64,000 nt of DNA, from contig JAJEKV010000031.1 of NCBI GenBank assembly GCA_021234155.1, positions 10,884,357 to 10,948,356 on the forward strand, written 5' to 3'. This document shows positions 20,400 through 31,849 of this stretch, in pieces. The position numbers were made by a program, and so were the translations under genes. How positions within the stretch are numbered: position 1 is the first letter of the stretch; each line of letters begins with the position of its first letter. The notes beneath the pieces were generated by a model, which was not told the DNA's origin, ran no database searches, and saw nothing but the letters and a program-made list of their open reading frames with translations. The DNA comes from Isoetes taiwanensis (Eukaryota; Streptophyta; Lycopodiopsida; Isoetales; Isoetaceae).

Positions 20400-22430
20400 T
20401 CCAAATAATTAATTCGTGCATATTCATCCCATACATGCCAATATATACTCTGAACCTGGAGTCCAGGTTATCCAATATTGAGGAGACAACAACATTATGT
20501 TCTGGGCGGGCAAATCACACTATCTAGATTGGTTCAGCAGTTGTGTTCTTGATAGTAGTGTCAAAGAACTTGGATAATGTCAGTTGGTCCCATGTGGGAG
20601 TTAGACTCCTCGTATCCAGAACAATAAAAAAGGCTAGCACAGTAGTGTATTTTATCTGGCCTTTGCCATCAGGGTAGCAAAAGTCTTTAGAGTCATCCCT
20701 CTACAAAACTTTATTTCATATCCCCCTTGCCAAGGTTGAAGGTACATTTTCAAAAACACTTTCTCTGGAAACACCATCATTAACCCATTTATTATGCAGT
20801 GTCCCTATGCCCGTTAAATTGTCATCATCAAAGCCTGGCACAATGGAACAGAAGTCTTCGAAGGACGTAAATTTTCTTGGAAAGTTATCCTTGACATATT
20901 CAAATATTTCCTTCTTCAAGAATGCTAGTGTCTTAAGTGCCTTAGCCCTCGTCTTGAAGAAGTGGTCACCTATGTAATCACCAGAGACTTTGACATAGAT
21001 CTTCTCATCAAGCACTTCTTGGAATAAGACCCTACATGACTCTGACACACCCCAGATAAGTCTGACTAAATTAGTCACTATCCTTGGCCCAATTACAGAT
21101 TATGGTCTGACCTCTATTGTCTTTGAGCTTGCCAGTTTTCCAGAGAGTGGAACAGCTGAAAGATATCCTCTAATATGAAGACCCACTGGTTGAAGTCTTT
21201 GGGCCGCTTACCATGCATGTTAACTTCTGGAAGAGCCAGATAGGGCTGAATGTGAAAGATATGTATTAGTAATGGAAGATAAAAGATAAAACATATAATT
21301 CGTAATCTACAGTCAAGCCTACTATGCTACCATTTCAAGGGTAAAACATCATAATCTTGACCTACAATCAAGCCTACTCAACTTAAAATGTTGCCGCAAC
21401 GATATTTTAAGGGTAAAGCATCAACAATCTAAAACTACAAAAAAGGCCTATTGAACTTGAAATGGTCGTGGCGCCATTTCAAGGATAACACAGAATGTAG
21501 GGAGAGAAATTTTAACTAACTAAACATGTAATGTCGCTGTGACATATATAAAGGCATGTGGCTCCTTAATCACTGTTGCAAGCAGATTCTTGTCTTCATC
21601 CTCATATATGCCAGTATAAACTCTAGACCTAGAGTCCAGCAAAAAATTATGTTCTGGTCTTGCAAAGCACACTATCCAGAAAGAGTTAGCTGCAGAGAAT
21701 AAATTACTAATCACATATTTTTTATTAGCCAGAATGACTTTAGCTAAACTTGCGACATGTTAATCCCAAAACTTTCTGTGGTTTAGCTAAACTCTACACA
21801 TTTTTCCTCTCATACTTTCTAGCGTTTAGCTAAACTAACCCAAACATCATCCCAAAAATTTCTATGGCGTGGCTAACAGAAAATATTAAACCAAATGACT
21901 ATGCTTTTTTTTCCATATATTCTACTTATTTTGATCATTTTCTTTGTGAAAATATTTTAAAATATGCTAACTAGCAAAGTCTAAGACTCAAATTAATTCA
22001 TAATGCTAGAAACTAAACTACTAATCATATATTTCATATAAACTAGAATGATGTTAGCTAAATTAGCCCGAAATTTATTCTAAAAGTTTCTATGGTTTAG
22101 CTAAAGAATATAAAATTTCACTCTCTTACTTTCTAGCGTTTGGCTAGAGCTTCAGGGTTGGTGCAGTCCCGAAAAAAGTTAAGCTAAAATTATTAATTTC
22201 TTCCCAATTTTCTCCATTTACTTTAGCCAATTTTTTTTGAAAATGTGCTAAAAATTCGCCAAATAGCTAAGTTTAGCCCTTAAATTATTCCATGGTTAGC
22301 TGTGATGTTTTTCACAGCTGTATTAAAGAAATTTGATAGTGTGGTTTTGTCCCACATTGGATTTATGCCCCTAATGTCCAAAACAATCAAGAATACTGGT
22401 ACAGGAGTGCACACAACTTGCCCCCTTGCT
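20400..22430 (-). pseudogene. Family X: unrecognised repeat-family gene, copy 2, decayed and split by a hAT element
   Basis: Minus-strand protein fragments read in order: IVLDIRGINPMWDKTTLSNF (22,390-22,330), then across the hAT insertion NSFWIVCFARPEHNFLLDSR and a VYTGIYEDEDKNLLATV segment (21,690-21,530). A likely intron (about 21,525-21,246, ending CACATTCAG) follows. Next come GKRPKDFNQWVFILEDIFQL (21,220-21,160) and a 120-codon frame at 21,078-20,716 with DEKIYVKVSGDYIGDHFFKT and RAKALKTLAFLKKEIFEYV. A second divergent version of the first block (IVLDTRSLTPTWDQLTLSKF, then FARPEHNV) appears at 20,640-20,480, so the block is duplicated. I do not recognise the family or function. Homology to 34,120-36,600 shows it is repetitive. 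Repeat status is firm, and transposon origin is an inference. Confidence 0.6.
21693..22294. mobile_element. Non-autonomous hAT element, copy 2 (602 bp)
   Basis: This copy has the same family, length and orientation as 12,195-12,797, starting CAGAGAATAAATTACTAA and ending AAATTATTCCATG. It is flanked by an exact but different 8-bp target duplication GTTAGCTG (21,685-21,692 and 22,295-22,302), which proves an independent insertion. The target is a coding-like part of family X: removing the element and one target copy rejoins the two sides (VKNIT.. on one side, NSFWIV.. on the other). Noncoding, AT-rich. Confidence 0.93.
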
Positions 22431-22732
22431 ATCACTCCACACTGACCCCGAATTTTGGTCCACAGTTGTTTTTTACTTGTACGGAAGTGTTGTTTTATGC
22501 CAAAAACAACACCAAAATGGCTTAAAAGTCCACGTGGCCCGTTTATCCGGATTTAACAAAGAGGCAGTGGTTTTGGCAAAAATCCCACGGTGGTTTTTCT
22601 CGACACTTTTAGTTTTTTGTCAGCGTGTCCTTTTTTCGGTGTTGTTTTTACCGAACTTTTTTTTTTGGCGTGTAGTTTTTTCTTGGTTGTAGTTTTTGAA
22701 GGAGCTATCGTTGTTTGTCTTCTAAATAACAT
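22431..22732. other. Unassigned sequence
   Basis: T-rich open frames on plus (22,426-22,796) translate to hydrophobic, motif-free peptides because of T-runs. I see no gene. Confidence 0.4.
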
Positions 22733-22975
22733 GTGTAGATTTAGATATTACTACAGGGTTAAAATAATATTACAACATCAAAATCGATGGTTTTAAAAAA
22801 ATTACATGTTGTTTAATAAAATACCACATCGCTATTTAAATTTAGCTATTGTAGATTTAGATATTACTCTGAGGTTAAAAATAATATTACAACATCAAAA
22901 TCGATGGTTTTAAAAAAAAAAAATACATGTTGTTTAATAAAATACCACATGCGCTATTTAAATCTAGCTATTGTT
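22733..22975 (+). repeat. Tandem duplication, unit about 120 bp
   Basis: The unit GTAGATTTAGATATTACT ... CATCAAAATCGATGG ... CATGTTGTTTAATAAAATACC ... GCTATTTAAAT occurs twice, starting near 22,733 and 22,851. The copies are about 90 percent identical, differing mostly in an A-run. Confidence 0.9.
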
Positions 22976-24433
22976 GTTAATGCTACCAACTATTGTTTTC
23001 AAAAAATAAGGACATGTAAAAAATTATTATTATGACACACATAGAAAAGCGAGGTGTTGTTTTTGAAGTGTTTTTTAACCAATGAAATATTAACGTGCAT
23101 GCTTTTTAAATAAAAAACTCATTATTTTTATTAATGAAATATCAACACGTGGCACATTGAAATATCAACACGTGGCATATTAAAAAAAGCTAATATGTAC
23201 CAAAAATCAATATATCATGAATTGCTTAATTTAAAATAAAAATGCCTTTTTGGGAATCGAACCCAAACAAGTCCATAAAGCATAATATTATTTATTTGTA
23301 ATCCAAATTTTAAAATTCTATCAGCGATTATAGGATAATGGGAAGATAAGGCTTGTTAATAATATCTTTTGGATTTTAAGTGGATTATGTTTTGTGAGAA
23401 AGTTGAAACGAGAACACTTGAAATATAACAATGCCAATGGATGCATTTTTCAAAACATTAAAATTCTACAAAGACTATTATGCAGCGGTGCCTTAGTAAG
23501 TTTTCAAATCTTGATGGTTTGCCTATTATATTACAAAGCGCACGAAGTTGAAATGGATTGTTTCTCGGTTGCTTGTGAGCATTTGATTTTACACCACGAT
23601 CACGGCCGCAATGCAATAAATCTTTAACTGCAACATTTTTCTTCTCTGAAACGACAAAGAAAGTATGATGAGAACATGATTGAAATCTCAAATTGGAGCA
23701 AAAAACAAATGCCACATGTACCCTCGATGTTTTCTTAGTCGCTTTTAGCTCCTCAAATTTAGGAGCATCATTTTTTAATTTCTTGCCCATCCATTTCTTG
23801 ATTCGGATCGATTGAAGAGCAAAGGGCTAGTTACGCAAACAAAGTTAGCAGTAAGGAGTAGAACCTGAAGAATGGCGTAAACGTAAATGCAAAATCCGGC
23901 AAGATTACTTGCCTTCACTTCCATCGTCTAAAATTCTTTGGACTTAGCTTCTTTGGAAAAGACTTAACAAATTAGTAGTAGGCTAAACAAATCTATGCGA
24001 CTAAATAGAGCAATCTACTAGTATTAGCATTATAGTTTACAGTTTGTCTTGTCAACCCGATCGGAGAGGAAACAAATTCAAGCAAAAAATATTTTGATTC
24101 TTTGGACGGACCGAGTTGAGTAGTTACATCTGTTTAAATGAATCGATCTATAATGACCGGGTAAACATTTCCTACATGCCCAGTATGTAACTCAGCTCTA
24201 TCTATATAGATCGACCTCTCATAGGCGCGGGCAAACTAGAATCAATACTGGGATAGGCGCACTGGGAAGCATCACCACGGTGTTCCAATCCGCCAAGCAC
24301 GCCCCCTTTCAGCCCGGACCTCAGCTCAAGCATGCACCCATCACCAAGAAATCATCGAGCCCAATCGAAGAGGGAGGGAAATGGCGGCAATGCCATGCGG
24401 CCCGATGGATTTGTGATTTTAACAAGTAAAAAT
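22976..24433. other. AT-rich intergenic sequence
   Basis: The phrase GAAATATCAACACGTGGCA is repeated in tandem at 23,137-23,178. A perfect B-box-like word on the minus strand (GGGTTCGATTCCC, 23,254-23,266) has no matching A box or cloverleaf. Open frames at 23,394-23,627 and 23,458-23,790 overlap and are motif-free. Confidence 0.45.
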
Positions 24434-24622
24434 GAAAGGGGAAGAGCTTAGTTTGGGAACCAAAGGGACACTGCCGGATTTGCATGCGCTTCAAGAAAGG
24501 GGGAAGAGCTTACGTTTGGGAACCCAAAGGGACATTGCCGGATTTGCATGCGCTTCAAGAAAGCGAGGAAGAGCTTAGGTTTGGGGAATTCAAAGGGACA
24601 TTGCCGGATTTGCATGCGCTTC
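24434..24622 (+). repeat. Three-copy tandem repeat, unit about 62 bp
   Basis: The unit GGGGAAGAGCTTAG.TTTGG ... CCAAAGGGACATTGCCGG and ATTTGCATGCGCTTC occurs three times in a row, starting near 24,437, 24,499 and 24,562, with small differences. The repeat keeps a frame open, but no known protein matches. Confidence 0.9.
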
Positions 24623-26555
24623 GCCTTCGCTATAGTTGGAGCAAGATGAAGCAGTCATTGCCATAGCTGGGCACAGGGCAACGCGGGAAACAAAGAAACA
24701 CAAACTGGCCCATTAAGGCCAACCAATAGGATGAGAAAGCCTGGATCACAATCTAGGCCGTTAATCTCAACTCACCTCTCGGTAGTTAGATGGGGATGCG
24801 GGTTAAATAGAAAAGCGAAAAATTCTAAAAATGCCTCTTACTTCTTTATAATTTTAAAAAGTGACCCTCCATTTTTTTTATTTGTTGAAATGCCTGTAGC
24901 CTACTTCTTATACTAGGAGGATTAATCAGCGTGATTAACAAGAAGCCCACAAAGGGTGACCGTGAATTTTTCGTTTTCTCATAGCGGACCTCCTTGAAGT
25001 TCAAGCCTCACGTTTTCGCATTGAACATCTTTGCTTGTTTTACATAAGTGATTTTGATGTCGATTTATCATTTTTGCCAACAAATTTTCCGTTTAATCTT
25101 GCCACATTTTAGGGCCTTATCATTTTTGAGACCCTTGACAACATGGCAATGGGGTGAGGAGATTCGCCTCGGGAATGGAAAGCGCACGACAATTCCACTC
25201 AAGCGGTCACATGCGGTAGAACCAAAGCAAAACTCCGGTTGCCATGTTGTGGCGGCTGGGAAGTGGGTCGGATTCAGTGATTGGTGGCTTTGGCGGTGGA
25301 GTGCGGATTCTGGACCAGCTCACGGCTCCCGCCGGTCCTTGGAGTCCCCCGGAATCTTTAGAAGAAAAAATAGTAGAGTGGGAGTGAGAGAAAGGGCATG
25401 AAACTAATGGGGTTTCTTGAAATATAGTTTTCTTATGATTGAATGCTATTGATTTGATGTTGTTCTTTCTTGTAGGCCATCGATTCATGCTATAGATCTA
25501 AGATTGGAGAGCATAGTCGATTGTCTTGGAACCATACATTTGTGTAGAATCGAAGATTTTTCATCAGTCTTATGCGTGTCTAAGGTCTCTTAAGCTAATT
25601 GCCAATTCCTTGTGATGTAGAGTTTGTGCTTTCTTAATTGTTACAACAATGTTATTTCTTCTTTTAAAAATTCAATAGTTGAAAAATATGTATCTATGCT
25701 TCTTATAATATGAAATGAAGTAAAAAAGTATATCAAAGAGAAGAAAGTTCAAATAAAGAAGGTGGCTATCTAGGTGGAAAATTGAAGAAAAGAAAGGCAG
25801 ATAGAATTGACGAAGATGATAAGCGGATCTGATTCAAAAGCAATGTACAAAAAAATGAGGAAATTGGAGTTGACATAGTGAAGTCGAATGAAATTTAAAT
25901 TCGAAAGAAAGGAGTACCTCAATTTAGTTTTGTATACGGTCAAATCTAAAGGCTTGCCCTGAATACCCTAGACATCTATTAAGAAGCCAATGAAGGTTTG
26001 TCACATTGCAAGTTTCTTGGTACACAAATTTTAATTTGGACTATTTAGTGAAAATTGTTTGCATCGTTGATTTGTGCAATAACATGACTTAAGATATTAA
26101 AATCGAAAGGAAAAATCCTCAACCTTACAAAACATGATAAACAAAAACCAAAGGGTTTCCATTCGAGAAGCAAATTTAAACAAGATGGAGCTTCGACCAT
26201 GATCTTCAATGGAAGATGAACCATATGCTCTTGCATGGCATGTTACTATATTCCAAAATGGAAAGCGGGAAGATAATTTGGTGGCAACTTAGAAAAAACA
26301 TCGAATCAACTTAGGCAAAAACATAGACTTACAACTACAACGAAGCTCTCTCGATGATTTTTAGTGCTCCAACTAGTGCACATTGGGCGGAGAAGCCAAA
26401 TGCCCTTGTAGGAGTTCAAAATAGTATTGTAGCTCCAAAATCGCTTTGCCAAATTCCATGTTGTGTGGAGAGGGGTATTCTAGTGTTAAGATTGGTTTCT
26501 ACGTGTCGGAAAAACCAAAGCAAGAGATACCCTTATCTCAATTGCTCAAAAGCGT
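24623..26555. other. Intergenic sequence, no gene recognised
   Basis: I examined both strands, including overlapping frames at 25,048-25,401 (plus) and 25,207-25,488 (minus), and recognised no domain, splice pattern or repeat. Confidence 0.4.
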
Positions 26556-26556
26556 T

Positions 26557-26765
26557 GGAGCCCACGTGGCATGTTTGAGACACCTTGGCATGTTGGAGCC
26601 TAGATGGCATCTTGGAGCCTAGGTGGCATGTTGGAGCCCCGTGGCATGTTTGAGCCACCTTGGCATGTTGGAGCCTAGGTGGCATGTTGAAACCCATGTG
26701 GCATGTTTGAGCCACCTTGTCATATTTTTAGACCTAGGTGGCATGTTTGAGCCACCTTGCCATGT
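26557..26765 (+). repeat. Minisatellite, about 20-bp unit, left block
   Basis: Roughly ten copies of the alternating unit GAGCCACCTTGGCATGTT / GAGCCTAGGTGGCATGTT. This is the same repeat as the 1.5-kb array at 31,850-33,405, on the other side of the large tandem-repeat block. Confidence 0.92.
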
Positions 26766-28084
26766 GCGTCAGAAAAGCGAAATTACCCTAGGGACCAAGT
26801 TACCACGGTCATTTTTTGCAGCAAAAGAAACACGAACCCTCTACATGGCAAGATTACGCACCCTACGCTAAGGCCAATTCACTATGAATGTGTTGGACAT
26901 GAGCTACTTTGGCGCTTAAAGGGGCAAGGGTTGTCTTACGCCCACCCGAAACTTGGTCTCGGGGTAATGTCGATGTTTAGTCATGAGTTGGCGAGTCGGA
27001 TCACGCCGGGGGTGGGAGAGTTGCCCGTCGTGGTAAGGACCCTCGAGAGAGGGACCTTTGGGACGAACTCTTGGGAAGGTTTTAGGGCTCAGATCTTACG
27101 GCATCAATGCCCTCCCACTACCTCATGACATTGTGCAAGATCACGGTCCAATCGGCTGGGGTATGGCCTCCAAAGCGTAAACCACGATGGCGTTGCTAGG
27201 TTATTGTAGGGTTTACGTTATGGAGGCGGAGTTTTATTCGGTTGCACTTGAGACATGGTCAGAAGCTGCGATTGAAAACAAGAAGCTTGGCCCGGCGAAA
27301 TGGGGTTTTGGATTTACCGAGGCATGCTTTCCTACCGGTGCTCCTCAGGGAGGGCAAATGCAAATGCCTCCCTTCCGGAACCGGTTTCCCCTATCCGGCC
27401 AGGTTGAATTCTCCATTCAAGTAACTTGCTTGGCGCAGGCTCAAGAAAATTCAAGATCTGTAAGGAGAACATATCCCTCCACAAAGTGTCACGTAGTCGT
27501 AGTGTAGAAACCCAAGTGTTTTGTCATTCGGGCGGTACAAAGGCTCGGAATAGAGATTTGACTTAGCCATGTTGTCCGAAAAGCAGCGAAATTACCTTAG
27601 AGACCAAGTTACGGTCATTTTTGCGACAAAACGGAACCACGAACCCTCTACATGGCGTGATACGCACCCTAAAGCTAAAGGCCAATTCACTAGGAGCGTG
27701 TTGGACATGAGCTATTTTGGCTTCGGGGGGGGGGGGTGGTTTACGCCCACAAAACTTGGTCCTTATGGTAATGTCGATGTTTTGAGTCGTTGGCGGTCGG
27801 ATCATGGAGTTAGGGGGTGGGAGAGTTGCTTCGTCAGTGGCGGGGACCCTCGGAGAGAGGACCTTTGGGTGAACTTCTTACGGAAGGTTTTAGGTTGGCG
27901 TCAGCGCCCTCCCACTACCTCATGACATTGTGCAAGATCTGGTCCAATCGGCTGGGGTATGGCCTCCAACCGCAAACCACATGCGTTGCGGGTTATTGTA
28001 GGGTTTACGTTATAGAGGTGAGTTTTATTAGGTTGCACTTGAGACATGGTGAGAAGGCTGCGGTTGAAAACAAGCAATAAAGCC
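26766..28084 (+). repeat. Direct repeat of about 510 bp, period about 807 bp
   Basis: Segment 26,770-27,290 recurs at 27,577-28,080. Shared landmarks are CGAAATTACC, ACGAACCCTCTACATGGC, GTGTTGGACATGAGCTA, GTAATGTCGATGTTT, CCCTCCCACTACCTCATGAC and TTATTGTAGGGTTTACG. The second copy contains a run of 13 G at about 27,724-27,736. Spacer 27,291-27,576 is unique. Open frames on either strand are not recognised proteins. Confidence 0.88.
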
Positions 28085-28785
28085 GTGTGTGAGTCATAGT
28101 CTTGGCCTTTCGAGATGTAAACCCTAGCAAACCCTAGGGGTTGATAGGGTTTACGATGCAGGGGATACTCAGATGACCCGGAGGGCCGAGGATCGGCGTG
28201 GAATACCGTCTTTGGATTACCCTCATGGCCTTTGGGAGGCGGGGCCAAATTTCCGGTCACGCATACCTTCCGGAGACTCCCCTTCACAAGCCCCTTTCGG
28301 TGAAGAGTGCGGAAAAAGCATCTTTGAGGGGATTCGACCCATCTCGGGCATGGTCCCGAGCATACACGAGAGAACTCCATGCAAAGTTTCGGATGTGTGA
28401 GTCTCGTCTTGATGCTTTCGAGATGTAAACCCCTAGCAAACCCTAGGGTTTGATAGGGTTTGTGCAGGGATGCTCAGATGACCGGAGGGCGAGGATCGGC
28501 GTGGAATACCCGTTTGGATTACCCTCATGGCTTTGGGAGGACAGGGCCAAATTTCGGTGCGGCATACCTTTCGGAACTCCCTTCACAAGCCCCTTTCGGT
28601 GAAGGGAGTGCGGGAAAAGCATCTTTGGGGGTTGACCCATCTCGGGCATGGTCCCGAGCATACAGGAGAACTCCATGCAAAGTTTTTGGATGTGTTAGTC
28701 TCTGGTCTTGGCCTTCGAGATGTAAACCCTACCAAACCCAGGGTTTGGTAGGATTTGTCTGGGGATACTCCCTCGATCAAGAGGG
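28085..28785 (+). repeat. Tandem repeat, unit about 300 bp, 2.3 copies
   Basis: GAGATGTAAACCC marks units at 28,112, 28,420 and 28,717 (periods 308 and 297). Each unit contains AAACCCTAGCAAACCCTAGG followed by a short inverted GATAGGGTTT, then CGGCGTGGAATACC, TTCGGTGAAG and CATGGTCCCGAGCATAC. The copies differ by many one-base indels in homopolymers. Confidence 0.92.
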
Positions 28786-28787
28786 GC

Positions 28788-31615
28788 GTGGAACTTGTCC
28801 CCTAGGGTAAATTCGGCGTTCGGATGACATGGAGAGGTCGGGATCGCCAATCCGGGGGCCTCCTCCATGCCCCAAAATAAAAAACGTGGTCTAAACCACA
28901 TCGGGGCCAGCGGTGGCCATCAATCAAAAATCGAGGGTCTAAAGCTCACCCGGAAATACGGGGATTTTTCTGTGCCTTTCGGGGCCACTTGGCAAGCCCG
29001 GTGGCTGAAAACCATGATTTTTCCTGCCCCATGCATTAATCATGAATTCCGGATCATAAACACAAAGAAAAGCCTGAGATAAAAATCGGGTCGAAAAAAG
29101 GTGAAATCTTGGCGGGATGTGCGGCATGGCTGCACGCCAAAAGAAAATGCAGCTTGGCAATAGAAGCACAAGCGGAGGCATGAGATGAGCTTCGAGCCAA
29201 CCCCCTTAGGAGGCAGGGTCGGTGCGTCCTCTTGGGCAGTGGAGCTAGCTTTGCTTCTAAGGTGGTCACATGTATACCACCTAGCGGTCCTAGTGCTGCT
29301 ATTCTCACCGATCTTCTACGGGGCCTCGGGGTGACCCCAAGTATCTTGTTCTCATGAGGCTAGTCCAAGGCTGGGGGCTGAGGGCCAGTGGACCCCCTCT
29401 CGGGCCCGAGGCTGGCTCTGCCAATGGACCGGGAACATCCCATTACCTGGGAGACCAAGTTTAGGTGGGCAGAAGACCACCCCCTCTCCCAAGCGTCAAA
29501 GTGGGTCGTTTACTACACACTTGTAGTCAATTGGCATGGAGGTGGATCTTTGAATACCTCCTAGTGGGGGGTAAGTGATTGATCCCACAGGAAAAGCGGT
29601 AGTGGAACTTGTCCTCTAGGGTAATTTCGGCGTTCAGACGATGTGGAGAGGTCGGATCGCCAATCCGGGGCCTCCTCCATGCCCCAAAATCAGCGTGGTC
29701 TAAACCACAGTCCGGGCCAGCGGTGGCCATCCCAATCAAAAATCGAGGGTCTAAAAGCGCCCGAAAATACCGGGGATTTTCTGTATGCTTTCGCGACCCC
29801 TTGGCAAGCCAGCTGGCTGAAAATCAGGATTTTCCCGCCCATGCATTAATTATGAATTTCGGACATAAACACAAAAAAAAAACAGGATAAAAATCGGGTC
29901 TCGAGAAAAGGTGAAATCTTGGAAGGATATGCAACATGGGCACATAAAAGAAAATGCAGAGCAATAGAAGCCTGGCGGAGGCATGAGGCAGGCTTCCGAG
30001 CCAACCCCCTTTGGGAGGCCACTTAGGGTCGGTAGCGTCCTCTTGGCGGTGGAGCTAGCTTTTTCTTCTCCGTGGTCACATGTATACCACCTAGCAGTCC
30101 TAGTGCTCCTATTGTCACTTCAATCTTCTACCGGGGCCTCGGGGTGAACCCCAAGTATCTTGTTCTTGCTTGAGGCTAATCCAAATTTGGGGGAGTGAGG
30201 GCGGGCTGGACCCCCACTCGGGCAGAGGCTGGCTCGCCAATGGACCGGAACATCCCCATTACCTAGGGGACCAAGTTTTGGGTGAGAGAAGACACCCCCT
30301 CTCCAAGAAGCGCCAAAGTAGGTGGTTTACTACACACTTGTAGTCAATTGGCATGGAGGTGGATCTTTGAATACCTCCTAGTGAGGGGTAAGTGATTGAT
30401 CCCACAGGAAAACTTCGTAGGTGGAACTTGTCCCCTAGGGTAATTTCCCGTTCAGGACGGACCGGCGAGGTCGGATCGCCAATCAGGGGCCTCCTCCATG
30501 CCCCAAAATCGAGAAAGCGTGGTCTAAACCTGTCCAAGGCCAGCGGTGGCCATCCCAATCAAAAATCGAGGGTCTAAAACTCATCCCAGGAAATAGCAGG
30601 GGATTTTCCTATACTCTCGGGGCCACTTGACAAGCCAGCTGGCTGAAAACCAGGATTTTTCCACGCCCCATGCATTAATTATGAATTTCGAGACATAAAC
30701 ACAAAAAAAAGCCTGGATAAAAATTCGGGTCTCGAAAAAAAGGTGAAATCTTGGCGGGATGTGCAGCATGCATGGCTGGCTACGCATGAAGAAAAATGCA
30801 CAGGCAATAGAAGCCTGGCGGAGGCATGAGGCGAGCTTCGAGGCCAACCCCCTTCAGGAGACCCCTTGGATTGGTAGCGTCCTACTAGGTAGTGGAGCTA
30901 GCTTTGCTTCTCCGTGGTCACATGTATACCACCTAGCAGATCCTAGTGCTGCTATTCTCACTTCAATCTTCTACGGGGCCTCGGGGTGAACCCCAAGTAT
31001 CTTGTTCTCATGAGGCTAGTCCAAGAGGGGTGAGGGGCCGGGTTTGGACCCCACTCAGGAACCAGAGGCTGGCTCCGCCAATGGACCCGGAACATCCCCA
31101 TTACCTAGGGGACCAAGTTTTAGGTGGAGAAGACCACCCCTCTCCAAGAAAGCCAAAGTAGGTCGTTTACTACACACTTGTAGTCAATTGGCATGGAGGT
31201 GGATCTTTGAATACCTCCTAGTGAGGGGTAAGTGATTGATCCCACAGGAAAACTTCGCCCGTGGAACTTGTCCCCTAGGGGTAATTTAGCCGTTCGGACG
31301 GACTTGGCGAGTTGGATCACCAATCAAGGGGCCTCCTCCATGCCCCAAAATAAAAAGCGTGGTCTAAACCTTGTCGGGGCCAGCGGCCATCCCAATAAAA
31401 ATCGAGGGTCTAAAACTCATCAGGAAATACGGGGGATTTTCCTATACTCTCGAGGGCCACTTGGCAAACCAGCTGGCTGAAAACCAGGATTTTTCCTGCC
31501 CCATGCATTAATTATGAATTTCGAGACATAAACACAAAGAAAAGCCACGGATAAAAATCCGGGTCTCGAAAAAAGGTGAAATCTTGGCGGGGATGTGCGG
31601 CATGGTATTTGCATC
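28788..31615 (+). repeat. Tandem repeat, unit about 820 bp, 3.4 copies
   Basis: GTGGAACTTGTCC marks unit starts at 28,788, 29,602, 30,421 and 31,261, giving periods of 814, 819 and 840 bp; the last unit stops near 31,615. Landmarks in each unit are GGGGCCTCCTCCATGCCCCA, GCCAGCGG, ATCGAGGGTCTAAA, CATGCATTAAT, GGTGAAATCTTGG, CATGTATACCACCTAGC, GTATCTTGTTCT and TACTACACACTTGTAGTC. No frame stays open through a unit. It looks like a satellite or the internal repeats of a large element. Confidence 0.95.
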
Positions 31616-31849
31616 ACATGAGAAAATGCACCAGCATATATACCTTTCGGAGACTCCTTCACAAAGAAAGGGGCGGCCGTCGAGGTGCTGCCAGGTGTTT
31701 CGCGACACATCAAGGTCCATGTCACCATCATCTAGCCATGTCACCTAAAATTTGCCAACATCACCCAATGAAAAAGACCAAAGATGGACATCTTTGGTTT
31801 TAACCTAGTCAAAACTTGACCTTGCTTACTTGGCATGCCATGTCACCAC
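31616..31849. other. Junction between the 820-bp repeats and the minisatellite
   Basis: The sequence ACCTTTCGGAGACTCC near 31,643-31,658 echoes the ACCTTCCGGAGACTCC of the 300-bp repeat, so the junction fuses pieces of two repeat types. The remainder is unique and noncoding. Confidence 0.6.

Noticed and set aside
23250-23270. Possible tRNA gene on the minus strand (GGGTTCGATTCCC)
   Set aside because: No A box, acceptor stem or cloverleaf could be built from the flanks.
27901-28380. 159-codon minus-strand open frame
   Set aside because: It spans the junction of two tandem-repeat types and has no domain.
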